Assembly: GCF_943737015.1 (NCBI RefSeq)
Contig: NZ_CALSFP010000001.1
Location: 868,001 to 932,000, forward strand
Direction of reading: 5' to 3'
DNA length: 64,000 bases
Source of the DNA: Staphylococcus sp. Marseille-Q5304
GTDB lineage: Bacteria; Bacillota; Bacilli; Staphylococcales; Staphylococcaceae
Below are positions 1 to 8,096 of this stretch, piece after piece. A program made the translations under genes and the position numbers. Under the pieces are notes generated by a model that saw only the letters and a list, made by a program, of their open reading frames with translations, had not been told where the DNA came from and did not search any database. The first letter of the stretch is position 1. Each line of letters starts with the position of its first letter.

Positions 1-256
1 GACAATTACGTAAATTATAAAGTACAACCTCACCAATTTAACGACTTGTCTTTAAATTAAAAGTTTTAACAACTCTCAATTAACTCTACCAATGGTAACT
101 GAAATGATACCACACATATTGAGAAACATTTAGTAGAAACGATTCCAGAAAAAATTTAATATTTTCTATGGTGCTGCCTCTTATCAACTTAAAGCGATGT
201 AAAATCATATTTTATTTAAAGATGTTTGTGTAAATATACAAATAATGATATCATTA
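1..256. other. Left-edge intergenic stretch, no intact gene
   Basis: No convincing coding region. One plus-strand frame from about 103 to 159 reads a short tail ending VETIPEKI and a TAA, but it is closed by a TGA directly upstream. It could be the worn-down end of a lost gene or chance. The stretch is AT-rich. The promoter of the following MarR gene must lie in its right part, but no clean -35/-10 pair stands out. Confidence 0.4.
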
Positions 257-280
257 AATTAGTTAGGTACCTAACTAATT
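257..280. promoter_or_regulatory. Perfect 24-bp palindromic operator before the MarR gene
   Basis: A 24-bp perfect palindrome centred on GGTACC, with arms carrying GTTAG and CTAAC, directly abuts the ribosome-binding site (AGGAGG at 281-286) of the MarR-family gene. MarR dimers bind such palindromes, and GTTAG is a motif described for MepR targets in S. aureus. The obvious inference is autorepression of the downstream operon. Confidence 0.8.
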
Positions 281-294
281 AGGAGGCAGTTTTC

Positions 295-822
295 ATGAAA
301 GATTTTTATTTATACGATAGTCCTTCTTTTAAAAGACTTAAAAATTTACGACAAGATTATCCAGAGTTAGATCCGAATTCTGTAATGCTTTATTTAGAGT
401 TACAGAAAACTTATAAGTTAATGAAAGAAAAGCACGATAATTTAATGCAACAGTACGAAATATCAGATGCAAAATTTACAATTATGATGTTATTAACTAA
501 AGAACAAGATATGACATTAGCGCCATCACAATTATCAAAAAAGATAGGAAGTAAAAAATCTACTATTACTGGCATTTTAAAAGGGATGGAGAATAAAGGT
601 TTAATTCAAAGAAAGTTATATGAAGAAGACAAAAGAACTAATTATGTACAGCTTACGAAAGAGGGATTAACTGTATTAAAAAAAGTTTTACCAGAAAATT
701 ATGAATTAGTATCTAGTATGTTTGAAACTTTCACTTCAGAAGAAAAGGAGACTTTTTATAATTTAATAAGCAAGTTAAAAAATAAATTATTAAAGGATGA
801 GGAAAATGAAGAAGAAAATTGA
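295..822 (+). CDS. MarR/MepR-like transcriptional repressor
   Basis: 175-aa winged-helix regulator. A helical N-terminal dimer arm is followed by a DNA-binding segment around residues 80-125 (SQLSKKIGSKKSTITGILKG, then the wing with LIQRKLYEEDKRTNYV) and a C-terminal dimerisation helix with a charged tail. ATG is preceded by AGGAGG eight bases away. Family members sense lipophilic drugs or oxidants and repress their own operon. The palindrome touching the RBS and the downstream MepB-family gene suggest a relative of MepR, but no MATE pump (mepA) is present. It overlaps the next gene by 17 bases. Confidence 0.85.
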   Translation: MKDFYLYDSPSFKRLKNLRQDYPELDPNSVMLYLELQKTYKLMKEKHDNLMQQYEISDAKFTIMMLLTKEQDMTLAPSQLSKKIGSKKSTITGILKGMENKGLIQRKLYEEDKRTNYVQLTKEGLTVLKKVLPENYELVSSMFETFTSEEKETFYNLISKLKNKLLKDEENEEEN

Positions 823-1165
823 ATTATTAGAAACATATTTAAGTTTGTATATTAACCATCATGAAGTTTTAGAAGATATGGAAAAAGACGGGAATAAATA
901 TAAAGTTATTGACGTAAGAAATGCTCCAAAAAAAGTAAAAAAAGATAAAATAAAGAATTCTATTGAAATACCTGCCAAAGAATTGAAAGAGCAGTTAGAT
1001 ACATTATCTAAGGATTACATTTATGTCGTATATGATTGGACAGGTGGCACAATACTAGGAAAGGTTGCACTACTAGAATTATTGAAGAACGACTTTGAAG
1101 CTTATGAATTAGCTGGAGCACTTGAGGGATGGAAAGGTATGAACCTCCCACTTGAAGAAGTTTAA
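806..1165 (+). CDS. Rhodanese-fold protein lacking the catalytic cysteine
   Basis: 119 aa. The pattern DVRNA (first half) to LAGALEGWKG (C-terminus) is the single-domain rhodanese fold. Active members carry Cys in the loop after a VVY strand; here the sequence is YVVYDWTGGTILGK, so Asp stands where the sulfur-carrying Cys is expected. It is therefore unlikely to be a sulfurtransferase and may bind a ligand or partner. I chose the ATG at 806 because AAGGA lies eight bases upstream; an ATG at 797 in the same frame is possible. Translation is probably coupled to the overlapping MarR gene. Confidence 0.7.
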   Translation: MKKKIELLETYLSLYINHHEVLEDMEKDGNKYKVIDVRNAPKKVKKDKIKNSIEIPAKELKEQLDTLSKDYIYVVYDWTGGTILGKVALLELLKNDFEAYELAGALEGWKGMNLPLEEV

Positions 1166-1195
1166 GTAATTAAAATAAAAAAATGAGTGAATGTG

Positions 1196-1711
1196 ATGAA
1201 AAAAGTTTTGGATGATTTTAGTTCTTATCAATTTATAAAATATGTACTGTCTTATATGGAGATAGATAGTATAGATAGCCCTACTAAAGAAAGATATAAC
1301 GTTGAATATGAAGCATTTCAATTTTCTGTTCAAAACACAACCTTTAAAAGTCGGTTAGCAAAACAGACACCTAAGAAAAAAGGTTATTTTGTCGCAATAT
1401 GGCACAAAAACAAGGACAATGTAAATATTCCATTTCATTTCGAAATCATGCAAGACTTTTTAGTGATTAATATATTAGATAAAAACTATAAAGGACAGTT
1501 CATTTTTCCGAAAGAACTTTTAAGACACAAAGGCCTCATTACTTCAAATAAACACAAGGGTAAAATGGCATTTCGTGTGTATCCATCATGGGAAACAAAT
1601 TTAAATAAAACTGCCAGCCAAACGCAAAAATGGCAACTACAATATTTTATAGATATGTCGGAAGAAATGGATTTCATAAAAATGAAGAATCTGTATTTTA
1701 ATAAATTTTAA
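1196..1711 (+). CDS. MepB-family protein
   Basis: 171 aa. It resembles MepB, the third gene of the S. aureus mepRAB operon: the segment YNVEYEAFQFSVQNTTFKSR, then KKGYFVAIWHKN and a C-terminal half with FPKELLRHKGLI and FRVYPSW. The biochemical role of MepB is unknown; the fold may bind nucleic acid or a small molecule. The start is uncertain: GTG at 1187 and ATG at 1196 share a frame and neither has a strong Shine-Dalgarno sequence; ATG is preferred. It sits 30 bases after the rhodanese gene in the same operon, under a MepR-like regulator. Confidence 0.7.
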   Translation: MKKVLDDFSSYQFIKYVLSYMEIDSIDSPTKERYNVEYEAFQFSVQNTTFKSRLAKQTPKKKGYFVAIWHKNKDNVNIPFHFEIMQDFLVINILDKNYKGQFIFPKELLRHKGLITSNKHKGKMAFRVYPSWETNLNKTASQTQKWQLQYFIDMSEEMDFIKMKNLYFNKF

Positions 1712-1732
1712 AATCGAAAAGAGGCTATAAAA

Positions 1733-2323
1733 TTGAAAATAGCAACATTTCTTATATTAGACCAATATGCTGAATGGGAAGCAACGTATCTAAGTGCAAC
1801 TTTGAGCAAGAGTGATGAGTGGGAAATACGAACAATCTCAACTCATCAACAAGTTAGGTCAATAGGTGGGTTTAATACGTTAGTAGATTATACATTAGAA
1901 AATGATCCTGGTGATGAAGCGTTACTTGTGTTAGTTGGTGGAGATAGCTGGAATATTGAGGACCCTACTGTGACAGAAAAAGTAAAGGATGCTTTTGATA
2001 AAGGCATTGCCATTGGGGCAATTTGTGGGGCAGTCGATTATTTAGCACGTTATGGCTTTTTAAATCAATATATTCATACGGGTAACGATCAATCTTTGTG
2101 GTCTAATTATGTTAATTATCAACCTGACAAACATTTTGTGTCTCAACAATCAGTTGCGGATGGCAATCTTGTTACTGCTAATGGAACTGCTGCGCTATCA
2201 TTTACTCAAAAAGTGTTACAATTAGTGAACTTTGATACAACTGAAAATATAGAAAAGCTGACGTATCTATATCAAAATGGCTTCTATCGTTATTGCGAAA
2301 AGTATGGTAATCCATATATGTAA
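1733..2323 (+). CDS. DJ-1/PfpI family (class I glutamine-amidotransferase-like) protein
   Basis: 196 aa starting with TTG after AGAGG. The N-terminus MKIATFLILDQYAEWE and the nucleophile-elbow segment AICGAVDYLARYG, with its conserved Cys at about residue 104, mark the DJ-1/PfpI superfamily. Members include glyoxalases, chaperone-like and stress proteins; this one is closest to the type that accompanies MarR-like regulators. It is the last gene of the four-gene block. No clear terminator follows; the next 200 bases are AT-rich. The substrate cannot be told from sequence. Confidence 0.8.
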   Translation: MKIATFLILDQYAEWEATYLSATLSKSDEWEIRTISTHQQVRSIGGFNTLVDYTLENDPGDEALLVLVGGDSWNIEDPTVTEKVKDAFDKGIAIGAICGAVDYLARYGFLNQYIHTGNDQSLWSNYVNYQPDKHFVSQQSVADGNLVTANGTAALSFTQKVLQLVNFDTTENIEKLTYLYQNGFYRYCEKYGNPYM

Positions 2324-2534
2324 TATTTTCGTAATGTAAGACAATTATGCATTTTTACTACAAAAATATTTCATAACTGGGACAGTTAAGCACTGAAATT
2401 GACCATTTAATAAATTTAATGTCATTAATTGAAAAAAATGATAGAATTTAAATTACATTATTGTTACAACTATGACATGTATTTTACATTCAATAATAAA
2501 TGACATGTTAATATTAAAAAATTGGTGTGATTCA

Positions 2535-2717
2535 GTGGAAAGCCCGATATTATTAAAAAGGTTATTGATACCTGTGTACTTTATATTAGCATTTTTATTA
2601 TTTTTACTTTTTTGTGTGCATATTAAGACAGAGGTATTTGCAATTTATGTTTTGATTCTTATGTTATTTGGTTTAGGTATTGCTTCCATTATTTATAACT
2701 ATAAAATCAAGCAGTGA
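2535..2717 (+). CDS. Small two-helix membrane protein
   Basis: 60 aa from the GTG at 2535, chosen because GGTGTGAT just upstream resembles a Shine-Dalgarno site; an in-frame ATG at 2472 gives 81 aa but has no site. Two hydrophobic stretches (about residues 10-28 and 33-52), then the basic end YNYKIKQ. No family recognised. It is followed by a strong hairpin terminator, which supports it being transcribed. Confidence 0.45.
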   Translation: MESPILLKRLLIPVYFILAFLLFLLFCVHIKTEVFAIYVLILMLFGLGIASIIYNYKIKQ

Positions 2718-2751
2718 CAAATAAATAATAAAACCTTCCTTAGGTTTAAAA

Positions 2752-2780
2752 AAGGCTGGCATAGATTATGTGCCAGCCTT
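2752..2780. terminator. Hairpin terminator
   Basis: A perfect 10-bp stem (AAGGCTGGCA with TGCCAGCCTT) and 9-base loop, flanked by A-rich sequence on the left and a short T-containing run on the right, so it may work in both directions. It ends the 60-aa membrane-protein gene and faces the convergent gene on the other strand. Confidence 0.75.
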
Positions 2781-2872
2781 AAATTTATGTTGTAATCCCT
2801 ATAAACATGTGTAGGAATACATAGATTATGCTTCATACGGTAAACAAATTTCAATATTCAACCTATATTGTA

Positions 2873-3133
2873 TTAAATAATGAAGACAACTAAAATAATT
2901 ACAATTAATAAAATTGATATCCAAATGACTATATCTTTAATCTTTCCGTGAAGGACTTCAGGTAACATTAGTAAAATAACGCCTAGGATGACAAGTGTTT
3001 TTGACAAATAACTTAAAAAGTTAGGGCTGGGCGTTACTGTGTCCCCAATAATAAGTAAAATAATAGCTAAGATAAAAACATATTTTGCGAAAGAACTAAG
3101 TTTTTTTAATATTAATTTGCTTTGATCTTTCAT
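2873..3133 (-). CDS. Small integral membrane protein, three helices
   Basis: 86 aa on the minus strand, with a textbook AGGAGG seven bases before ATG. Three hydrophobic segments at roughly residues 18-30, 44-58 and 66-86 with only short loops; basic N-terminus (MKDQSKLILKK), so the N-terminus is probably cytoplasmic. No known family recognised. It is divergent from the prenyl-synthase-like gene to its right, sharing a 157-base intergenic region. Confidence 0.6.
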   Translation of the reverse strand: MKDQSKLILKKLSSFAKYVFILAIILLIIGDTVTPSPNFLSYLSKTLVILGVILLMLPEVLHGKIKDIVIWISILLIVIILVVFII

Positions 3134-3290
3134 TAATAGCCTCCTACAGGTAATTATGTCTTTTTTAGCGTATCATAATGGTACTTTTTCTAATAGTTAA
3201 TTTATTAAATTAATATCGTTTATTTGACATAAGAATAATGTTTTATTTTAAGATAATGTGATAGTATTTAAAAAAGGGAGGCAAGGAAAA

Positions 3291-4109
3291 ATGTCAGATA
3301 AAAAATTCCCAAAAGATGCGATGCGTGTCTTGAAAGAAACGAGTCGTACATTCTATATACCCATTACATTTTTGGAAAAGGAATTAAAACATTCAGTTGC
3401 GTCAGCATATCTTATCATGCGTGCGATTGATGAAATTGAAGATCACGAAGATGTTGATAATGACACTAAAAATAAAATATTATTACAAGTCAGTGATTTA
3501 TTAAAACATTCATTTGATGAAACGCGTTATCAAGAAATATTGAGTCCTGTAAAAGAAAAAATGCCGGAGGTTACTATACGGTTAGGCGATTGGATTGATG
3601 CTTGTCCTGATCAAACAGTGTCAATCGTTACGGAATATTCTAGTGAGATGGCTGAAGGCATGGCAAAATGGGCTAAAGCAAATTGGAATGTTCGTACCCG
3701 TGAAGAGTTAGACGATTATACATATTACGTGGCAGGCCTTGTCGGAGTGATGTTGTCCGAGTTATGGGAGGTTTGTGCAGGAGAAAAAACAGATCGTGAA
3801 CTTGCGATTGGTTATGGTCGAGGACTACAAGCCGTAAATATTTTACGCAACGAAGAAGAAGATTATGAGGAACGTGGTGTAAGTTTTGTTCCAGACGATA
3901 TGAATCGTGATGATTTATTTAAATATGCCGAGGACAATTTGGCGAAGGCTGATGAATATATGACTATGGTACATAAACGCAGTATAAGACTTTTCTGTAA
4001 ATTACCATTAGCGTTAGCTCATAAATCTTTAAAAGCAATGAAAGATGGACGTGAAAAGATTTCTCGTCAGGAAGTAGAAGAAACAGTAGAAGAAGTAAAA
4101 AAAGATTAA
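3291..4109 (+). CDS. Squalene/phytoene synthase-like protein
   Basis: 272 aa from the ATG at 3291 (GGGAGG upstream); a longer upstream frame has no ribosome site. The N-terminal part RTFYIPITFLEKELKHSVAS and the first aspartate-rich motif RAIDEIEDHED place it in the trans-prenyl head-to-head synthase family (squalene/phytoene synthase, CrtM). The second motif, usually DxxED before RGR, reads LRNEEEDYEERG here, so its leading Asp is replaced by Asn. No carotenoid genes lie nearby, and the product is unknown. It is monocistronic with its own terminator. Function in an isoprenoid pathway is inferred only from the fold. Confidence 0.75.
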   Translation: MSDKKFPKDAMRVLKETSRTFYIPITFLEKELKHSVASAYLIMRAIDEIEDHEDVDNDTKNKILLQVSDLLKHSFDETRYQEILSPVKEKMPEVTIRLGDWIDACPDQTVSIVTEYSSEMAEGMAKWAKANWNVRTREELDDYTYYVAGLVGVMLSELWEVCAGEKTDRELAIGYGRGLQAVNILRNEEEDYEERGVSFVPDDMNRDDLFKYAEDNLAKADEYMTMVHKRSIRLFCKLPLALAHKSLKAMKDGREKISRQEVEETVEEVKKD

Positions 4110-4121
4110 ATTAATTTTAAG

Positions 4122-4161
4122 TGGAACTCAGAACTGATCACGGTCATGAGTTCCATTTTTT
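4122..4161 (+). terminator. Rho-independent terminator after the synthase-like gene
   Basis: A 9-bp stem (TGGAACTCA with TGAGTTCCA) with a 16-base loop followed directly by six T residues. Confidence 0.85.
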
Positions 4162-4210
4162 GTATTAAAAGTATAAAATTATAAAAGTTTTTAGGAATAT
4201 GATAATTTTG

Positions 4211-4250
4211 TTAAGTTTATGATTTATACGTGCTATACTTAGTACGGAGG
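4211..4250 (+). promoter_or_regulatory. Promoter and RBS of comC
   Basis: Extended -10 TGCTATACT (TATACT at 4234-4239) with a weak TTAAGT at 4211-4216 seventeen bases upstream, then ACGGAGG at 4244-4250 eight bases before the ATG. Confidence 0.55.
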
Positions 4251-4257
4251 CGTTCTG

Positions 4258-4925
4258 ATGATTTATATATTATTATTTTGTCCTGTTCTCTTTAGCTTTT
4301 TATATCAATTTTGTGAGGTAGAAGATTTATCGTTAAAATATTTATTTCGTCGATATACATGTGATTATTGTCATCAACCGTTAGGTTTTACTAGTTTAAT
4401 ACCTATTTGGAGTTTCATCCAACTTAGAGGTCGTTCCATTTGTTGTCACCAACGCATTTCAAGAACATATTTGATTGGTGAATTATTCGCACTTATTCCT
4501 ATAATTTTTTTTATTTCACTTTTCCTATCAATTCCACTTCTTATTTACTTACATATTTATTTTTACTCACTTTTGCAATCTATGATTTTAAAACTTTCAC
4601 CTTACCATTACATGTCTTTATTGTATTTAGTTTCTGTGTGTTTTATTTAATTTCAGGTGAGTGGTTATTTTTTATCTTAGTAACGCTTTTATCACACTTA
4701 TTTTATTTTCTTTGTCATAAAGGTATAGGATATGGTGATATTTTAATATTTTCTATCTTATCTTACATACTTCCATATAACACGTTAGTTATTATGCTTT
4801 TATTAACAAGTATTTTAGCCACTATTTTTGGGCTCTATTACCATTTGTGTTTACATCAGAAAAATAAAAAAATACCATTGTTACCATTTGTATTTATAGC
4901 TTTCAATATTGCTATACTATTTTAA
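4258..4925 (+). pseudogene. comC: Prepilin peptidase ComC, frameshifted
   Basis: ComC cleaves and methylates type IV pilin-like precursors of the competence machinery. The first frame gives the N-terminal membrane and Cys-rich part (YTCDYCHQPLGF, then RSICCHQRIS, with Ser in place of one of the usual four Cys). The catalytic part is in another frame: AIYDFKTFTLPLH, carrying the first catalytic Asp, and GIGYGDILIF, carrying the second. The switch is needed around a T8 run at 4505-4512. One added T (T9) restores a continuous 222-aa protein of normal length. So this is a broken gene, a phase-variable gene or a sequencing error. radC follows 18 bases later. Confidence 0.85.
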
Positions 4926-4943
4926 ACAAGGAGATGAAACATC

Positions 4944-5621
4944 ATGAGAATCAATGAATTGGCAGATTATCAAAAGCCAAAAGAACGCATGCTTAATCAT
5001 GGTGCCTCTGAATTGTCTCATGCTGAATTGTTAGCAATTCTAATTAATACAGGGCGAAAAGGATATTCAAGTTTAGACATTGCACATGAATTATTGAGAT
5101 CAGTCAGTAATTTAAAGGAATTAAAGTCACTTTCATTAAATGATCTAAATCAAATCAAAGGAGTAGGAGTATATAAAGCATTAACATTAAAGGCGGCATT
5201 TGAACTTGGGGAGCGTATGCATTCAGGTAGTGTTGAAGAAAAGGTTCAAATCAATTCACCAAAAGATGTCGCTAATTATATGATGGCTAAAATGGAGCAT
5301 TTAAAACAGGAACAACTTGTAGTGTTATTTTTAGATGCTAAAAACGTTGTGTTTAAACAAAAGATAATATTTATTGGTACATTAAATTCTTCAATTGTGC
5401 ATCCTCGTGAAATATTTAATGAAGCCATTAAACAATCTAGTCATTCAATAATACTCATTCATAATCATCCTTCAGGAGAGGTCACGCCTTCTAATGAAGA
5501 TATCGAGACAACAAAAAGACTCATCCAATGCGGTGCAATCATAGGTATTGAGATTTTAGATCATATTATTATAGGGGACCATCAATATCTAAGTTTAGCT
5601 GAAGAGGGATATATTGATTGA
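4944..5621 (+). CDS. radC: RadC family MPN/JAB-domain protein
   Basis: 225 aa, the normal length. An N-terminal helix-hairpin-helix-like part ([13 protein letters not shown]) is followed by the JAB/MPN metalloprotease-like domain with [14 protein letters not shown], which holds the HxH and Asp zinc ligands. The family was once thought to repair DNA, but its role is unclear; several members are induced with competence. It starts with ATG after AAGGAG and follows comC closely, so the pair is probably one transcript. Confidence 0.92.
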   Translation: MRINELADYQKPKERMLNHGASELSHAELLAILINTGRKGYSSLDIAHELLRSVSNLKELKSLSLNDLNQIKGVGVYKALTLKAAFELGERMHSGSVEEKVQINSPKDVANYMMAKMEHLKQEQLVVLFLDAKNVVFKQKIIFIGTLNSSIVHPREIFNEAIKQSSHSIILIHNHPSGEVTPSNEDIETTKRLIQCGAIIGIEILDHIIIGDHQYLSLAEEGYID

Positions 5622-5690
5622 AATTTTGAAATAGATAGACAGAAATCGAATTTTCTGACAGAGGTTTCGTAGCCACTTTTAAATGATAAA

Positions 5691-5722
5691 GAGTCTGAGA
5701 CAATTATTTTTGTCCCAGACTC
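5691..5722. terminator. Hairpin behind radC (staphylococcal GTCCCAGACTC type)
   Basis: A 13-bp stem with one A-C mismatch and a six-base loop, GAGTCTGAGACAA against TTGTCCCAGACTC. It lies between the convergent radC and the 66-aa membrane gene. Hairpins with this GTCCCAGACTC core recur between staphylococcal genes. There is no long T run, so termination is likely but not certain. Confidence 0.6.
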
Positions 5723-5780
5723 CTACAGATATAGTGGGTTTTTAATTTGAATAGTAAAGATTATTTAAACGTTGAGACAA

Positions 5781-5981
5781 TTAGATACTAGATTTCACAT
5801 CATAAATTAACTGATTGATATCTACATTGAAATAATCTAGCGCGTATATTGCACCTTGATAAGCTAAATAAAGGCATAAAAGTACAAGACCTATATATAT
5901 TAAAGCTCTTATAATCGAAACGCTAACTCTAAATAATAAAATAACTAAGAGTGCGATAAGTATGATAGTTAGCATGCTCAT
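5781..5981 (-). CDS. Small membrane protein
   Basis: 66 aa with AAGGAG before the ATG on the minus strand. It is almost wholly hydrophobic from residue 3 to 50 with one Arg-containing break (LFRVSVSIIRAL), which suggests two helices, then an acidic tail ending DVKSSI. No family recognised. It is divergent from the DUF4930 gene, and an inverted repeat lies between the two. Confidence 0.6.
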   Translation of the reverse strand: MSMLTIILIALLVILLFRVSVSIIRALIYIGLVLLCLYLAYQGAIYALDYFNVDINQLIYDVKSSI

Positions 5982-6029
5982 GATATATTCACTCCTTTAT
6001 GTATATCATACAGTTTACAAGACCAATTG

Positions 6030-6074
6030 ACATCGGTCTATGGTAATGTTTGAATTACGCCCATAGACTGATGT
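6030..6074. repeat. Inverted repeat between divergent genes
   Basis: 14-base arms (ACATCGGTCTATGG and CCATAGACTGATGT) pair with a single G-T, around a 17-base centre. It lies midway between the start codons of two divergent membrane-protein genes and has no T run, so an operator or an mRNA leader structure is more likely than a terminator. Confidence 0.55.
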
Positions 6075-6131
6075 AGTTATATACTTATAGAATTTATAAT
6101 ATGATAGTATATTAGAAATGGAGGGTGGTTC

Positions 6132-6590
6132 ATGCGTTTTATATTTAGGTTAATAAAGAATATTATTGCTATCATTGCGATATTGATGATTGTCTTTTTC
6201 GCTATGAGATACGCACCAGTTTTAAAAGATCAAGCATGGAACCCAGTTCATAATGAAGAACCATCTATGAATAAGAACGCACCAAACTCACAAATGACCG
6301 GTGGCGAAAGGTATACGGTCGAAGATAATGATTTATTGAATAATGTACCATTGAGCCAAGTTAAAAATGTGTTCAATTTTATTGATAAGAGAGAGTTTAT
6401 GTCAGTATCTGGCATAGGACGTATGGGGTATAATGATAAATATTTAGCAGGCCAAAGAGATGATAAATTTATTATATATAAATTTGGTTCAGATTCTATC
6501 AGAGTATATAAAACTGAAATTGAAATGCAACAAGACTTAAATAAAATGGGTCAAAATATTGAGTTAAAAACACCATCAAGCTTTGAGTAA
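6132..6590 (+). CDS. DUF4930-type membrane-anchored protein
   Basis: 152 aa. One N-terminal membrane helix (about residues 8-26) is followed by a soluble extracytoplasmic domain rich in Asn and Asp, containing VKNVFNFIDKREFMSVSGI. It matches the conserved staphylococcal protein found between radC and mreC. Function unknown; being anchored and next to the cell-shape genes, an envelope role is plausible but unproven. ATG with GGAGGGTGG upstream. A 51-aa gene follows 67 bases later. Confidence 0.75.
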   Translation: MRFIFRLIKNIIAIIAILMIVFFAMRYAPVLKDQAWNPVHNEEPSMNKNAPNSQMTGGERYTVEDNDLLNNVPLSQVKNVFNFIDKREFMSVSGIGRMGYNDKYLAGQRDDKFIIYKFGSDSIRVYKTEIEMQQDLNKMGQNIELKTPSSFE

Positions 6591-6660
6591 CACATTTGAA
6601 TTATACTATAAAATGCGTTAGCCTTATTACAGTAAATTATTAAAAGGTTGGTGTGTAATG

Positions 6661-6816
6661 ATGAGTGAAAAATCTAGCGAGAAAAAAGCTGATGAACAAG
6701 CAAAAGCACAAAATCTATTTGCACGTTGGCGTAAAGATGAAACTTTATATAAAGAAGATGAAAAGGATTCAAACGAATCTAAAGAAACAGATGAATCTAA
6801 AGAGGATAATAAATAA
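6661..6816 (+). CDS. Small acidic/charged conserved protein, 51 aa
   Basis: An open frame of 51 codons preceded by AAAGG. It has an Ala/Lys/Glu-rich start (MSEKSSEKKADEQAKAQNLF), a central ARWRKDETLYKEDE, and a repetitive acidic tail of NESKETDESKEDN. A preceding ATG at 6658 is an alternative start. It lies between the DUF4930 gene and a strong terminator, in the position where staphylococci carry a small gene of this type. No known domain; probably soluble and partly disordered. Confidence 0.65.
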   Translation: MSEKSSEKKADEQAKAQNLFARWRKDETLYKEDEKDSNESKETDESKEDNK

Positions 6817-6857
6817 TATTTTATTAACCAAAATTACAATTTTTCAGATAGCTTAAG

Positions 6858-6897
6858 AAAGATGGTTTCTCTAACAAGAGACAGCCATCTTTTTTTA
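6858..6897 (+). terminator. Rho-independent terminator
   Basis: AAGATGG pairs with CCATCTT, with TTCTCT/AGAGA extending the stem inside, followed by a run of T residues. It ends the DUF4930/51-aa transcript. Confidence 0.85.
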
Positions 6898-7241
6898 TTG
6901 CAAAATAAAGTGCAACGGTAATCGAATTCGAATCCATTGGTCGAGGGTTAAAGAAATGGTATACTTTGATAGCGTGAGGTAAGTTGAATTTAGAACAAAT
7001 TTAAACAAGTTATATTTGTTATTCATGCTTGTATTATCGCTAATAGTAATCATATTGATAATATTAATATACATATTTATATTTTTATGGATACATAAAT
7101 GGTTTTATTTGAAAATTTTTCACATCAAATTATCAAATATAATTTCAAACAATTTTGATATTCATAAATATGGTTAGTGCTTTATTTCATAAGATAAGTA
7201 ATATAAAATAAGAACAGAACATAATAAGATGGTTAATTGAG
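6898..7241 (+). other. mreC upstream region with a possible 48-aa hydrophobic ORF
   Basis: A likely -10 (TATACT at 6959-6964, preceded by TGG) lies here. A frame from ATG at 7025 to TAG at 7171 would encode a very hydrophobic peptide (MLVLSLIVIILIILIYIFIF and on) but has no Shine-Dalgarno site. A good GTGAGGTAAG at 6974-6983 precedes a TTG that reads only six codons. Most likely an untranslated leader of mreC; the peptide is doubtful. Confidence 0.3.
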
Positions 7242-7250
7242 GTGTTTAGG

Positions 7251-8096
7251 TTGTCAAAGTTTTTTAAAAATAACAAAGCGGTTGTTATTTTATGTGCAAT
7301 CATTCTTTTTATAGCGTTGATTGGGATGTCGTTACGTTCTCAATCACAATCACCAGTTGAACAATATGTGGGTGACTCAGTTTCCTTAGGACAGAGGGTA
7401 GTTAGTTATCCTACGCAATTTATCGCTGGTTCAATCGGCAATTTCTTTAATAATGATAAAGATTCTAAAGATGAGTCTGCAAAGTTAAAAAAACTTGAAG
7501 CCGAAAATGAAAGATTGAAAGCTGATAACAAGAAATATAAAAAGGAATTGAAAATTGATGATATTTCAAAATATGAGCCGATATCAAGTACAGTTTTGGC
7601 AAGAAATCCTGATCAATGGATGAACAAATTAGTAATCAATCAAGGTGCTAAAAATGGAATAGATAAAAATATGGCCGTAATGACTTCGAAAGGTTTAGTA
7701 GGTCGTATCACAAAGGTCAACCAATTCTCCTCTCAAGTTGATTTAATTACTACGAAAGCACGTTCCAATCGTTTATCTGTAAACATACAACATAAAGGTA
7801 AGAATGTGTTCGGTTTAATCGATCATTACGATTCTAAAAATGAAGAGTTAGTCATTTCAGATGTCGATAATAAAGATAAAATCAAAAAAGGGGATAAAGT
7901 TGTTACAAGTGGTTTAGCTGATCAACTTCCAAAAGGTATTTACATAGGTGAAGTTACTAAAGTTCAAAATGACGAATATGGTTTATCAAAACAAGTCAAA
8001 ATAAAAACAGCAGCTGACTTATCAGATTTAAATCATGTATATGTCGGAAAGAGAGATCCTGATACATTACCAAAAGAAGAAAGTGGGGACAAGTAA
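7251..8096 (+). CDS. mreC: Rod shape-determining protein MreC
   Basis: 281 aa. One N-terminal membrane helix (about residues 9-27), a coiled coil (KLKKLEAENERLKADNKKYK, around 75-105), then the beta-rich periplasm-facing MreC domain with MTSKGLVGRITKV. Part of the morphogenetic scaffold with MreD; staphylococci keep it although they are cocci and lack the full MreB system. I chose the TTG at 7251 because GAGGTG lies eight bases before it; GTG at 7242 overlaps that site. It overlaps mreD by one base (TAATG). Confidence 0.93.
   Translation: MSKFFKNNKAVVILCAIILFIALIGMSLRSQSQSPVEQYVGDSVSLGQRVVSYPTQFIAGSIGNFFNNDKDSKDESAKLKKLEAENERLKADNKKYKKELKIDDISKYEPISSTVLARNPDQWMNKLVINQGAKNGIDKNMAVMTSKGLVGRITKVNQFSSQVDLITTKARSNRLSVNIQHKGKNVFGLIDHYDSKNEELVISDVDNKDKIKKGDKVVTSGLADQLPKGIYIGEVTKVQNDEYGLSKQVKIKTAADLSDLNHVYVGKRDPDTLPKEESGDK

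Noticed and set aside
7025..7171. 48-codon hydrophobic frame before mreC
   Set aside because: No ribosome site and very low complexity; AT-rich DNA easily produces such frames. Kept only as a note in the mreC upstream entry.
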